Below, in pieces: positions 1 to 9,381 of a stretch of 64,000 bases of DNA; the stretch's first letter is position 1; every line of letters begins with the position of its first letter. Where the stretch lies: positions 124,001 through 188,000 of the forward strand of contig NZ_CAXIED010000001.1 in assembly GCF_964023145.1 (NCBI RefSeq), written 5' to 3'. The translations under genes and the position numbers were made by a program. A model generated the notes under the pieces. It was given only the letters and a program-made list of their open reading frames with translations. It ran no database searches and was not told the DNA's origin. The stretch is from Chlamydia sp. BM-2023 (GTDB lineage Bacteria > Chlamydiota > Chlamydiia > Chlamydiales > Chlamydiaceae).

Positions 1-572
1 CCTAGCTCTACAAACTTCTTCATAAAATAAAAAGCGCATCGCCCTAGAATCATGTTCTCTAAAATCTTGGGGAGCTCTTTAAGATCAACCTCAGAAAGCC
101 CCATTTGGAGCTTGTTAATTCCGAACTTCTTTACCTTTCTCTTACATCGTGGAGTAAGACCCTCAAAATTATTTTCAGACAGTGCTTTTGCAACATCCTG
201 TAGTTCTTGAAAAGTGACTTTCTGAGATGAACAAAACTGATAAAGAACTGGCGAGCAATCCTTTTTAATTACATCTAGCAAGCTTTGAGGCAGAGGTTTG
301 CGAGCAGCATCAGGCTCTCTATAACGACGAATAGCAAAGGCAATTGTAGCCAAAGCAAAAACTAGAGAAAACACCATAGCGGCTACGATTCCAGGAGAGG
401 TTATCCCAAAAGCAGCTACAGTAATTAACGCAACAGAAATAACAGAAAAGACAGCTGCCGCTATAGCTAGGGCATGCTTACGGATAATTGCCATCTTTTT
501 GGATGGTGAGGTCTCCTGAAGAGGATGCGCACCTGCATTTTCAGGGGAAGAGCTAACTGGATTATGGCTCAT
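1..572 (-). CDS. DUF1389 family protein, Inc-like (partial, 3' end outside window)
   Basis: The reading frame is open from an ATG at 572 down to base 1, giving the first 190 codons of a DUF1389 paralog; the rest lies outside the window. A polar N-terminus of about 33 residues is followed by two hydrophobic helices (about 34-55 and 60-82) around the turn FGITSPGIV, the paired-helix layout of chlamydial Inc proteins. The start of the DUF1389 domain follows (LPQSLLDVIKK, then QKVTFQELQDV). At the usual Cys-Pro site it reads GRCAFYF instead of HCPFYF, so it is a divergent member. Function is unknown; location in the inclusion membrane is inferred from the helix pair only. Confidence 0.85.
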   Translation of the reverse strand, partial: MSHNPVSSSPENAGAHPLQETSPSKKMAIIRKHALAIAAAVFSVISVALITVAAFGITSPGIVAAMVFSLVFALATIAFAIRRYREPDAARKPLPQSLLDVIKKDCSPVLYQFCSSQKVTFQELQDVAKALSENNFEGLTPRCKRKVKKFGINKLQMGLSEVDLKELPKILENMILGRCAFYFMKKFVEL

Positions 573-794
573 AAACCACACTTTTTATTTTAACAACAAA
601 TTGTCATCCAAGCATTTTACCACAAAAACACATTTTAATAATACGCTTAACCCTGTGAGGATCAGCCGTTAAGAATTTTTACAGTTGGGGAATTACAAGA
701 TACAAATACGCACAGAAGTACTCGGAGAAAACTGAAAACAGCCTTCTCCTACTTTTCCGAGTTTTGATATGCATAAGAAGAGTTTAGAACACGC

Positions 795-2123
795 CTACAT
801 AAGCTTAACTGTTCTTTCTCCCGTCTGCAGATTTACTTCATATGTGGGTGTTGGCAAGGCCGTGGGGCCTTCTAAAGGCAGAGGATTTAAGATGGTCCCA
901 CGCCTACTGGCTTGCGCTAAGGCATGTAAACACACCTCATGAGCTCCGGACATCCCACTGTCATACAAATTACGAGATAGGGATTGTAATTTTGTCCACG
1001 TCATTAATGCAATGTCGGGATCATAGTTAGCCTCATAGCCTTCGTCAATATAAGGGCTGACCGCTTTCATTGTTCTTGCGAGGTTCCATCCGTATCGGCC
1101 TTTATATTCATTTTCCTGAAGAAAATTACAATTTCCAATACCCACTTCTTTTAAAAGAAGCAGCTGCTCCCAGCTCATCCCGTGTTGGGTTATACTTAAC
1201 AACTTATATGGAAAACCGAGGGTCTGTCTTAACGCCCCTTTATTTACTAAAGAATCATCAATAGTTCCTAGCTTATCACGCATACGGCGCCCTACTTGCT
1301 CGACCGTATTTTGAACTTGATCCCAGGTATGGCCTCTTGCGTTATCGGTAAGCAGCTGATGCTCATTTTGAGTTACCACAGAAGCGTATAACCATCCACA
1401 TGCATCGACTGCCAGCTCTTTCCCTAAAAGAGAGGCGCGCCCTGTCCAATACACTTCTGGGGTTAAGCCTTCAGCTTCAGGGATATCTCTAGAGCCAAGT
1501 TGTACAAATTTATTCAGGAAGAAAAGAGGGCAATGTTTCGTTAATACAGAATCGAGATTGGGAAGTTGTAAATTTTGACATCCTGCAATCAACCTTTCTT
1601 TTCCGAAGGCATCTACCTTACCTCTAACATCCGCAGGTAGAGAACTGAAATCTCCCGATCCCACCCCCTGTAGAACCTGTCGAAACTCCTGAATTTTAAG
1701 TCTCTGAGAAACGCATAAATCACGAATACATTTTGGGAAGGCCTGCTCGATAACATTTAAGACGTCTCCAGGAATGGGTGTCTGCGGAGAAGTTGGCGAG
1801 AGAGGCGCAGCGGGAATAATGCGCTCTGCAGCTTCTGGTCTCCCCTCAGGATCTAGCTCTATCCCCGGTCGTCTTCTACAACTGAGCAATACAGGCGCTA
1901 GCATAGCTCCCGATGCCACAATAGAAACAACTAATCCAGCGATAACGCCAGGATGAACTATCCCACAAGCAATCATAGCAACGCAGGCTATGGCAAGAAT
2001 AGCCAACGCCACACCACCGATAACTAAAGCAAGCTTATGTGAAGATTTCATCCCTCTTGGAGGGGTGTTTCCAAGCTGATTCACTTGATTTGTGGAGCTT
2101 GGAATGGAGGGTTCCGGCCTCAT
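795..2123 (-). CDS. DUF1389 family protein, Inc-like
   Basis: This gene encodes 442 residues from the ATG at 2123. A GTG three codons upstream (2132) is possible, but GGTG six bases before the ATG fits the AGGTG-type ribosome sites of its neighbours. Paired hydrophobic helices lie at about 31-53 and 58-80 with the turn ACGIVHPGVI. A Pro-rich linker (PLSPTSPQTPIP) precedes the DUF1389 domain. Family landmarks are HCP near residue 197, EVYWT, the HGMSWEQ block and the C-terminal tail YEVNLQTGER. Membership is clear from these motifs. The Inc-like role is an inference, and no enzymatic motif is seen. Confidence 0.9.
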   Translation of the reverse strand: MRPEPSIPSSTNQVNQLGNTPPRGMKSSHKLALVIGGVALAILAIACVAMIACGIVHPGVIAGLVVSIVASGAMLAPVLLSCRRRPGIELDPEGRPEAAERIIPAAPLSPTSPQTPIPGDVLNVIEQAFPKCIRDLCVSQRLKIQEFRQVLQGVGSGDFSSLPADVRGKVDAFGKERLIAGCQNLQLPNLDSVLTKHCPLFFLNKFVQLGSRDIPEAEGLTPEVYWTGRASLLGKELAVDACGWLYASVVTQNEHQLLTDNARGHTWDQVQNTVEQVGRRMRDKLGTIDDSLVNKGALRQTLGFPYKLLSITQHGMSWEQLLLLKEVGIGNCNFLQENEYKGRYGWNLARTMKAVSPYIDEGYEANYDPDIALMTWTKLQSLSRNLYDSGMSGAHEVCLHALAQASRRGTILNPLPLEGPTALPTPTYEVNLQTGERTVKLM

Positions 2124-2330
2124 AAAACGCACCGTATAAAGTTAAAACTGCAATAAGTCATTTTACTATATAAACATGTTTTATTACATCCGTAACCCAA
2201 TAAAAATCAAAAGAATAAGATTTATTTACATCTAAGAAACTATTAAGATAAAACTAAAGAAATAATAAGAATTTATTAAAAGAAGCTCTGGGGAAACTAC
2301 ATGCGAGCAGGCATTTGTTTACGCTTTAAG

Positions 2331-3593
2331 CTAGGAACTTTTTCCAGAGTAAGTACTAACTCGCTTATTCCCCTTTTCGTCTATATCGTATTTAGGGAGG
2401 ATTAGGGATCCACGACCGTATGGCGGGACGGGATTTAAAACCAGGGTATTTCTCTTAACGCGACCTTGATTTCTGTCTTTGATACGTTTGCAGAAGAGAT
2501 CTAGGGTTGATTGATGCATGGGGGTACATAGTGTTTCATACCAAAGGATCCATTCTTCCCAAGTAACCAGGGCAATCTCTGGTTCATAATTTTCATTATC
2601 TTCATGAACATAGGGATAGATAGAAACCATAGTTCTCGATAGGTTAAGCTTCTCCATGCAGTATTCTGCTTCATTCAGGAATCCTACAGAGGGGCCACTA
2701 ATACACTTAAACAGCTGGAGTTGCTTCCAAGTCACTCCGTGTTTGCATAGGTAGAGTAGCCAGGGTCGGCGAATTGATGCTCGCATTTGGGTACCCACGC
2801 GAAGCAGGAATTTATTTAACCCGCGATAAAACCGATTAGAACGTACACGTCTTCTTAAAGATAGGACGATATCATCTGCTTGATCCCAGGTATTATTCTG
2901 AGCGTGATAAAGAAGCTGGTTATATTCTTCTTCTGTAGCTACTCGAGCTAGAGTAAACACCAGGGGATCAAAAATGTTATTTAAGCAATCGCTCAATCCT
3001 AAAGGAGCTGTCCAATATACTTCTGGAGGCAATCCTGCAGCTTCTGGGAACTCTTTAGGGCCAAGCTCTATAAAAGTTTTTAGGAAGTAGAACGGGCAGT
3101 GTTTTAATAAGACGGCATCTAAGCTGGGGAGCTCAACATTTTCACATGCCTTTTGCAAACGTTGGAGACCAAATGCTTCTACTTTTTTCCGACATTGCTC
3201 TGTGGGGAAGCGAAATTCTCCTGAGGTAAGACCATCGACGACAACTCGCAATTCCTTAATTGTAAGTTGTTTCCGAGTACATATTTCAAAAATATCCTCG
3301 GGGTATTCTTCTTTTATGACACCTAGGAAACCTTGTGGTAGAAGGGGGCTCAAAGAACTACGAACCATCCGCAACAAGATGACTGCCACAACAACGAGGG
3401 ATAACACTAATCCAGCGATTATCACAGGATAAGCAAACCCACAAGCAATTACAGAAGCAAATACGATGGAAAAACCGATACTTGCGATCATTTGTAAAAC
3501 TAGAGAATACTGACGTAGATTACGTACGAGGCACTGCCTTACACCTTCATGGTGAACTTTTGTATGGGGAACGGCAGGTAAGACGGCACTCAT
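2331..3593 (-). CDS. DUF1389 family protein, Inc-like
   Basis: This 420-residue gene has its ATG at 3593 preceded by CAGGTG. It has a basic N-terminus (about 30 residues), helices at about 31-50 and 55-76 with the turn ACGFAYPVII, then almost no linker before PLLPQGFLGVIK. Landmarks of the family are HCPFYFLKTFIELG near residue 164, EVYWTAPLGL, HGVTWKQLQLFK and a C-terminal tail YDIDEKGNKR, a variant of the Y-x-x-(D/N)-x-x-T-G-x-R ending seen in many paralogs. It sits between two other paralogs in the same direction, 207 bases downstream of the previous gene's stop and 171 bases after the next start. Function is unknown. Confidence 0.9.
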   Translation of the reverse strand: MSAVLPAVPHTKVHHEGVRQCLVRNLRQYSLVLQMIASIGFSIVFASVIACGFAYPVIIAGLVLSLVVVAVILLRMVRSSLSPLLPQGFLGVIKEEYPEDIFEICTRKQLTIKELRVVVDGLTSGEFRFPTEQCRKKVEAFGLQRLQKACENVELPSLDAVLLKHCPFYFLKTFIELGPKEFPEAAGLPPEVYWTAPLGLSDCLNNIFDPLVFTLARVATEEEYNQLLYHAQNNTWDQADDIVLSLRRRVRSNRFYRGLNKFLLRVGTQMRASIRRPWLLYLCKHGVTWKQLQLFKCISGPSVGFLNEAEYCMEKLNLSRTMVSIYPYVHEDNENYEPEIALVTWEEWILWYETLCTPMHQSTLDLFCKRIKDRNQGRVKRNTLVLNPVPPYGRGSLILPKYDIDEKGNKRVSTYSGKSS

Positions 3594-3764
3594 AATTCAC
3601 CTGAACTCACAGTTATAGATCCAAAACGCTAAAAACCAAGGGTTAGAAACTAAAAATCTGTTTCTAGATAAAGCACTCTAGATTAATTATTTAAATAATT
3701 AAATCCTAATAAAATAGTAAGTAGCGGGAACCAGTTCCCTCCCCTAAATCTAACAAATAGGCCC

Positions 3765-4973
3765 TTAGAAAAATCGGAGATATTCACTACCTGGAATATT
3801 TAAATTGTATTCTAGGATTATGCGACATCCCTTCCCAATTCGGGGTTTTTTGCTATATTTTCCCAAAGACTTTGTTATGCCGATGGCGTCGTACCATAAT
3901 CTCCTAACTCTACGTATTTTTTTATGTTCTTCTTTCCAATCATCCCAGGTAAACAAGGCTATCCCAGGATCGTAATCTTCGTGATCTTCGTAGGTGTAAG
4001 AGAAAAAATGTAACAGGGGGTATGATAGCTCACAGAACCTTTGCACTTCATATAGGAAGCTCATTCGGGAAATACCTATTTCCCTACATAGCTGGATCTG
4101 GTCCCAGTTAACTCCGTGTCTACAGAGGCATATCAACCACGCAGGATGGCGGATTTTATTCTGTAGTTCGATTTGGCTTTGTAAAAGATTTTTAGAATCT
4201 ATAGATTCTAAATAGGACAGCATACGCTTTTGCAAATCGCACACGAACGTGTATGTAAGATCCCAGGTATCATTCTGAGCATGTTGACAAAGAAGCTCGT
4301 ATTCCTTTTCTGTGATAACTTCCGATAAAATCCATACACAGGGATCAAAAACGACGTTAGTTTCTTCTCCAGCCAGTCCTATACGAGCTGTCCAATACAG
4401 CCTTGGATCAAACCCTGATTCTTTACAAGCCTCTTTATTCCCAAGCTCTATAAATTTTTTAATAAAAGAAAAAGGACAGTGGTAATTTAAGAGATCATCT
4501 AAATTGGGGATATCTACCCCCTTACAAGCCTCTTTGAGTTTTTCAGCACCAAAACTTTCTATTTTTTTCCTACAACGCTCGGAACAAATAAATTCCCCGG
4601 AAGACAACCACGATAGTGTAGCTCGCAACTCATGAATGGTGAGTTTTTTCCTAACGACAAACTGATACACTTCTGGAGGGAAAGCTTCTTTGATAACATT
4701 TAGGAAGCCTTCAGGGATAGGACTTTTTATAGAAAGAGCCCAGGACGTTACTAACATTATTCCTAAGGCAACTACGGATAGAGCTAGGGAAATAATTATC
4801 GCGATATTCACGATACCACATGCTAGTAAAACAGCCGTTGTAGTAGCAGCAACAGAAAAAAAAATCCCTCCGACTGCTAGAGAACGTGTACGCGAACAAG
4901 ATGCTGAGAATTTTACTTTTCCGCCGTATACTAAGGATTCACTTGAAGATTTAGGCACAAAGAGGTCAGCCAT
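3765..4973 (-). CDS. DUF1389 family protein, Inc-like
   Basis: The 402-residue product starts at the ATG at 4973, five bases after AAGG. Helices lie at about 31-51 and 55-76. The turn reads ACGIVNIAII, so the usual His-Pro is replaced. The domain runs from IPEGFLNVIK to a Trp-rich C-terminus (HGVNWDQIQL, FTWDDWKEE). HCPFSFIKKFIELG is near residue 164. The ending YNLNIPGSEYLRFF is a degenerate form of the family tail. A 15-base sequence 50 bases upstream of the start (5023-5037) is repeated exactly upstream of the paralog that starts near 20750. Function is unknown. Confidence 0.88.
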   Translation of the reverse strand: MADLFVPKSSSESLVYGGKVKFSASCSRTRSLAVGGIFFSVAATTTAVLLACGIVNIAIIISLALSVVALGIMLVTSWALSIKSPIPEGFLNVIKEAFPPEVYQFVVRKKLTIHELRATLSWLSSGEFICSERCRKKIESFGAEKLKEACKGVDIPNLDDLLNYHCPFSFIKKFIELGNKEACKESGFDPRLYWTARIGLAGEETNVVFDPCVWILSEVITEKEYELLCQHAQNDTWDLTYTFVCDLQKRMLSYLESIDSKNLLQSQIELQNKIRHPAWLICLCRHGVNWDQIQLCREIGISRMSFLYEVQRFCELSYPLLHFFSYTYEDHEDYDPGIALFTWDDWKEEHKKIRRVRRLWYDAIGITKSLGKYSKKPRIGKGCRIILEYNLNIPGSEYLRFF

Positions 4974-5163
4974 TCACACCTTAACCAAAATGATGATCAA
5001 AAAATGTGTGATGTTAGTTAGTTAACCAGTTAAATCCTACAAAATTAATGAGAACCCGAAGAAACAAAAGTTATGAATCACCTTCATTTTATTATTTATC
5101 TAAGAAATTCCACTCCTGGCAATAGGAAAGGCTCTTCCTTGTAAAATTGCTTCCTTCAAAATA

Positions 5164-6363
5164 TCATACAAGGGAACGAGCTTCTTCAAGTGTGAGAGGT
5201 TTTAATACTTTTTTCGTTATAGATCTTTGAGTCATTTCTTCCATGAGAGCCGCTGCCCCATCCATAGATTTTTTCCTGCTCCAAAAGTTCACACCATTTT
5301 TCCATTCTTCCCAATTCATCAAGGCTATATGGGAATCATAGTCAGCACTCTCTTCATCTATAATAGGATAAAGAGTATTCATAATTCTTAATAAGTTCTT
5401 TCCATATATAGGCAAGGTATTCAAGCGGTCTAGGAAATACAATTTTAGCGCTCCTATTTCTTTAATCATCTGGAGCTGCTCCCAATGCATTCTGTAATTA
5501 CATATCAGGGGTATTTTTTCGTTTAAGAGGCATCGACAGGGTAGCAGATCCCTATAATCTAAATCAGGCACATCTTGATCTGAGGCTTTTTTGAGTATAC
5601 GAGTTTCTATACTTGTCAGCAGATCCTCAGCTTGAGGCCAGGTATTTTCTTCAGCATAATGAATGAGATTCTCATACTCTTCTTGAGATACTACACTGGC
5701 AAATAGCCAACTATGCTCATCAAAAATCGCGCTTTTTTTCCCTGGCACTGAATACCCAAACCAGTGTGTTATTTGGGTTAGTACGTCATCTTCTTCGGGA
5801 TCTTTAGGGGTTGCCTTAGAGAGGAACGCTTTTAAAAAATATGCTGGGCAATGTGTCTGTAATACTGTATCTAAAGGTGGCAGCGTGGCATCTTCGCAAC
5901 CCTTTAGTAATTTTTCAACACCGAAAGACTCGATTTTCTCCTTAAGAAAATTAGAAGCATTTGAGAATTCCCCTGTTTCTATGTCTTGCAACACCTTACG
6001 AAGCTCTTGAATCCCCAGGTTCTCGGAAATGCATAAACTATAGATAACTTTCGGATAGACAGCGTTAATAACATCAAGAAATCCCCAAGGGATCATGCAA
6101 GGACTTAAATAACTTCTTATAGCGAGAACTGCCAATACCCCAGCAATGAGTATGGAAATCACTATTCCAGCTGTAGCCCAAAAAGGTAGTAGCTCGCAAA
6201 TAACGAGAGAGGCTAACACACAAGCAAAAATAGCAAACACTACGCTACACACTACTAACACGTATGCGCGTAAATTTTCCTTTAACCTATGATAAAAATT
6301 ACTTTTTTGGACCTCTAGGTCTCCTGCAAAATAAAGAGATCTTTTAGCGTGTGGAGAAATCAT
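5164..6363 (-). CDS. DUF1389 family protein, LLP-turn subclass
   Basis: The gene encodes 399 residues from an ATG at 6363 with AGGGGG upstream. It belongs to a subclass in which the helix-helix turn reads CELLPFWATAG rather than ACGIVHP; helices are at about 33-57 and 61-82. The domain starts IPWGFLDVIN, with the Cys-Pro landmark HCPAYFLKAF near residue 170. The C-terminus ends after LKPLTLEEARSLV without the T-G-x-R tail. It is the closest relative of the next gene (6539-7708): they share the N-terminal KSNFY block, the DATLPPLDTVLQTHCPAYF block and DGAAALMEEM near the end, which points to a recent tandem duplication. Confidence 0.88.
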   Translation of the reverse strand: MISPHAKRSLYFAGDLEVQKSNFYHRLKENLRAYVLVVCSVVFAIFACVLASLVICELLPFWATAGIVISILIAGVLAVLAIRSYLSPCMIPWGFLDVINAVYPKVIYSLCISENLGIQELRKVLQDIETGEFSNASNFLKEKIESFGVEKLLKGCEDATLPPLDTVLQTHCPAYFLKAFLSKATPKDPEEDDVLTQITHWFGYSVPGKKSAIFDEHSWLFASVVSQEEYENLIHYAEENTWPQAEDLLTSIETRILKKASDQDVPDLDYRDLLPCRCLLNEKIPLICNYRMHWEQLQMIKEIGALKLYFLDRLNTLPIYGKNLLRIMNTLYPIIDEESADYDSHIALMNWEEWKNGVNFWSRKKSMDGAAALMEEMTQRSITKKVLKPLTLEEARSLV

Positions 6364-6538
6364 AGCTACCCCCTAGCATAAATTCGGCCAACACACTACA
6401 GAAGATAGTTTAATATCTCCTCAAAATTTTTATGCTTAAGCATCGCTAAGCAAACGTAACACTTTAACAATCTTGGGAAAAAGAAAATCTTAGTTTTTTT
6501 TAAGAGCAGACTCTACATCCTCTAACTCTCCTAAAAAA

Positions 6539-7708
6539 TTACCTACCTACCTGATCGTACCTAAGGGGTGTTAGTAACTTTTGTTTTATGGCTTTCCGGC
6601 GCATCTCTTCCATGAGTGCTGCTGCTCCATCCATAGAGTTATTCTGATACCATAGGTTCACGCCTTTTTGCCATGCTCCCCAACTCATCAAAGCTACATG
6701 GGGATCATAGTCAGCACTCTCCTCATCTATAACATGGGTAAGAGCACCCATAATTCTTATTAAGTTCTTTCCTAATTTCGATAGACTTTCCAATTCTTTC
6801 AGAAACATTATCTTAGAAATTTCAGTATCTTTAATCATCTGCAGCTGCTCCCAATTTATTGCAGAGCTGCAAGCAGAGTGTATTTTTTGCTTCAAGAAAT
6901 ACCTGCAAGGGAAAACAGCTCTGTAGTTTAAGCCGAGTTTGTTTTCATCTTTGAATTCTTCGAGAATACGTTCGATAATATCATTTCGCAGATCTCGAAC
7001 TTGGTGCCAGCTTCCCTTTATAGTGTGGTGAACGAGTTTTTCATACTCTTCTTGAGTTACAACCTGAGAAAACATCCAGCTATACTCATTCATAATCTCA
7101 TTATTTTTCTCTAATCCTGAATATCCCAATCTAGCTTCTATTGATTCTCCTGGGGTTCCCTTAGCAATAAATGCTTTTAAAAAATATGCTGGGCAATGCG
7201 TCTGTAGTACTGTATCTAAAGGTGGCAGAGTGGCATCTTGGCAACCCTTTAGCAATTTCTCAACACCGAAAGCCTTTAACTTCACCTGAAGGCTATTGGA
7301 AAGCTCTACCCCCTCTCCCCCCGTTATGTTGTCTAACACCTGAAGGAGTTCTTGAATCGTTAGATTCTTGGAAGTACAAAGAGTATAAATAACTTTTGGA
7401 TAGACTGTTTTAATAACACCTAACAGTTCCCAAGGAATCATAGGAGTTCTTAAATAATTTTTAATAGCGAGAAATAGCATTACGCCAGAGATTATCAAAG
7501 CTACCGCTGCACCCACGACAGCGTATGACGGCAGTAGTGTGACAATAATGAGGGTAGTTAAAACAGCCCCAATCAAAGTAGACACCGCACTACAAGCTAT
7601 TAAAGCTTGCGTGTGTAGATCTTCGGATAACCGTTGATAGAAGTTGCTTTTTCGAATGTTTAGAGTTACAAAAGACAAGGGTGTCGTTACAAGAGGAGGT
7701 GGTGCCAT
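6539..7708 (-). CDS. DUF1389 family protein, LLP-turn subclass
   Basis: This 389-residue gene has its ATG at 7708 preceded by AGGAGA. Helices at about 33-57 and 61-82 surround the turn VTLLPSYAVVGA. The domain begins IPWELLGVIK, and HCPAYFLKAF is near residue 170. A 100-base stretch (7173-7272) differs from the neighbouring paralog (5828-5927) at about six positions by eye, while other parts of the two genes have diverged much more. That is what a recent duplication followed by patchy divergence or gene conversion would leave. It lacks the C-terminal T-G-x-R tail, as its twin does. Confidence 0.88.
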   Translation of the reverse strand: MAPPPLVTTPLSFVTLNIRKSNFYQRLSEDLHTQALIACSAVSTLIGAVLTTLIIVTLLPSYAVVGAAVALIISGVMLFLAIKNYLRTPMIPWELLGVIKTVYPKVIYTLCTSKNLTIQELLQVLDNITGGEGVELSNSLQVKLKAFGVEKLLKGCQDATLPPLDTVLQTHCPAYFLKAFIAKGTPGESIEARLGYSGLEKNNEIMNEYSWMFSQVVTQEEYEKLVHHTIKGSWHQVRDLRNDIIERILEEFKDENKLGLNYRAVFPCRYFLKQKIHSACSSAINWEQLQMIKDTEISKIMFLKELESLSKLGKNLIRIMGALTHVIDEESADYDPHVALMSWGAWQKGVNLWYQNNSMDGAAALMEEMRRKAIKQKLLTPLRYDQVGR

Positions 7709-7849
7709 GCTCTCTCCTAAAAAATGATTACACTAATTCTTAAAAATACGAATAAATGTTCACACAGAGCGTAACCAATTTAATGTGATACAGTAAAGAT
7801 ATTAAACAAAGAAAATGAAGGTGCGGCCAAGATCCTGACCGCGGGCTTC

Positions 7850-9127
7850 TTAAGATTCGGCTTTTTTAGACACCGATCTCAAACACTCAACTCGCGCACC
7901 TGTAGAAACATCTAGCCTATATACGGGGCATGTTCGGTCTATATATCTATATGTGAGCGGCTTTAAATCCTTATGCGAACAGGATCGCCGACTTAGCAAC
8001 TTCATTAAGGCCTGAGCGGCATCAGCGTCACACCGGTTATACAAACTCTCGACACCTGCTTTCCATTCTTCCCATGTAATCAAGGCTATGTAGGGGTCAT
8101 AGTCGGAGCTTGATTCATCAAGAAAAGGACAGAGAGCTTCCATAACCCTTATTAAATTGCAGCCAAGTCGAGATAAAGACTCAAATGCAAATAAATAATT
8201 TACATTCATAATATCTACATTTTTCAGCAGCAGCAGCTGTTCCCAGCTCATTCCGTGTTTACATAAAGCTACACTGTGTGTTCCGTCGGTATTGATACTA
8301 GCAATTATGTCAGGCTTATTTAAACCAGGAACGTTTAAACCATCCAACATTGCGCGCATGCGGAGACGTACCTCGTCATAGAGGCCTTGGACTTGATCCC
8401 AGGTATCATTTTTGGCATGATGAGCGAGCTTCTCATACTCTTCTCGAGTTACAGAATTAGCAAATAAGTAGCCGTACTCATCCAACACTATAAACTTATC
8501 GGTCAGAGCAGGGTGCCCTAACCAATAAATTGCTGGAGATACGCCTTCAGCCTTTGTCAACTCTGTAGCGCCGCCCAAATCAATGAAAGTTTTCATAAAA
8601 TAGCAGGGGCAATGCTCTGTCAGCACCTCGTCCAGAGGAGGGAGCTCTATACCTTCGCAACCTGTTAACACCCTTTCAGCACCAAAAGAGGCTAGTTTCT
8701 TTGCTAAAGGAGCGGAAACATTTGCGAAATTTTGCTGTTCTATACCACTTAGAAGCTCACGAAACTGCTGAATGGTTAAGGTCTGAGCAGAACACAATTT
8801 ATGCACAACGGGGGGATAAACCTTCTTAACAACATTAAGAAATCCCTCGGGCATCTTCGGGCGTTTTATAACGCTCCTAACAGCGAGAAATAGCATCACT
8901 CCCGCGAGCATCAAAGCAACTACAGCTCCTGATATAGCCGCGAGAGGCAATAGGGCGCAGGAAACAAGAGCTATTAAAACAACAGAAAGAATGGTCAGGG
9001 CCACGGTACATATGGGCAACGCCTGTGCGCGCACCTGTTGAGAAAGTTCATTCACGCCATTTTGAAATCTATGGTGGCACTCTACCGTGGAAGCGTATCC
9101 CCTTAAAAAGGTATCTACCAAACACAT
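7850..9127 (-). CDS. DUF1389 family protein, LLP-turn subclass
   Basis: The gene encodes 425 residues from an ATG at 9127, with no strong ribosome site. It has an N-terminus of about 36 residues and helices at about 37-58 and 62-84 with the turn SCALLPLAAISGA. The domain starts MPEGFLNVVKKVYP, HCPCYFMKTFIDLG lies near residue 171, and HGMSWEQLLLLK is well conserved. It ends with the full family tail, YRLDVSTGARVE. It shares the LLP turn with the two genes before it, but the tail with the HP-turn class, so helix and tail types do not sort together. Function is unknown. Confidence 0.88.
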   Translation of the reverse strand: MCLVDTFLRGYASTVECHHRFQNGVNELSQQVRAQALPICTVALTILSVVLIALVSCALLPLAAISGAVVALMLAGVMLFLAVRSVIKRPKMPEGFLNVVKKVYPPVVHKLCSAQTLTIQQFRELLSGIEQQNFANVSAPLAKKLASFGAERVLTGCEGIELPPLDEVLTEHCPCYFMKTFIDLGGATELTKAEGVSPAIYWLGHPALTDKFIVLDEYGYLFANSVTREEYEKLAHHAKNDTWDQVQGLYDEVRLRMRAMLDGLNVPGLNKPDIIASINTDGTHSVALCKHGMSWEQLLLLKNVDIMNVNYLFAFESLSRLGCNLIRVMEALCPFLDESSSDYDPYIALITWEEWKAGVESLYNRCDADAAQALMKLLSRRSCSHKDLKPLTYRYIDRTCPVYRLDVSTGARVECLRSVSKKAES

Positions 9128-9381
9128 AATGTTATACCGAAGCTCCCAATTACTTAATCAAAGGAACATTTTAACATACTATCTTTTATTACCTCTAGTT
9201 AAACCCCTCAACCTTATAGGTTAAGAATCTTTGCAGACAGCACAGGCCACCTAGGTTCTTCTATATCCTGGAAGACTACCGGAGGATGTTTTCTTATGAT
9301 TAAGAAATCTTATACTTTTTTCGAAAGGAGCGAGCAAAAACTCCTGTTTTAAGCAACGTAAGGAAGGCGTAAAAAAGGAAA

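Noticed and set aside
842..1030. Plus-strand open frames inside the DUF1389 genes (also 1070-1264, 3202-3432, 11361-11630 and similar)
   Set aside because: They are antisense shadows of clearly coding paralogs, differ from gene to gene and lack ribosome sites.
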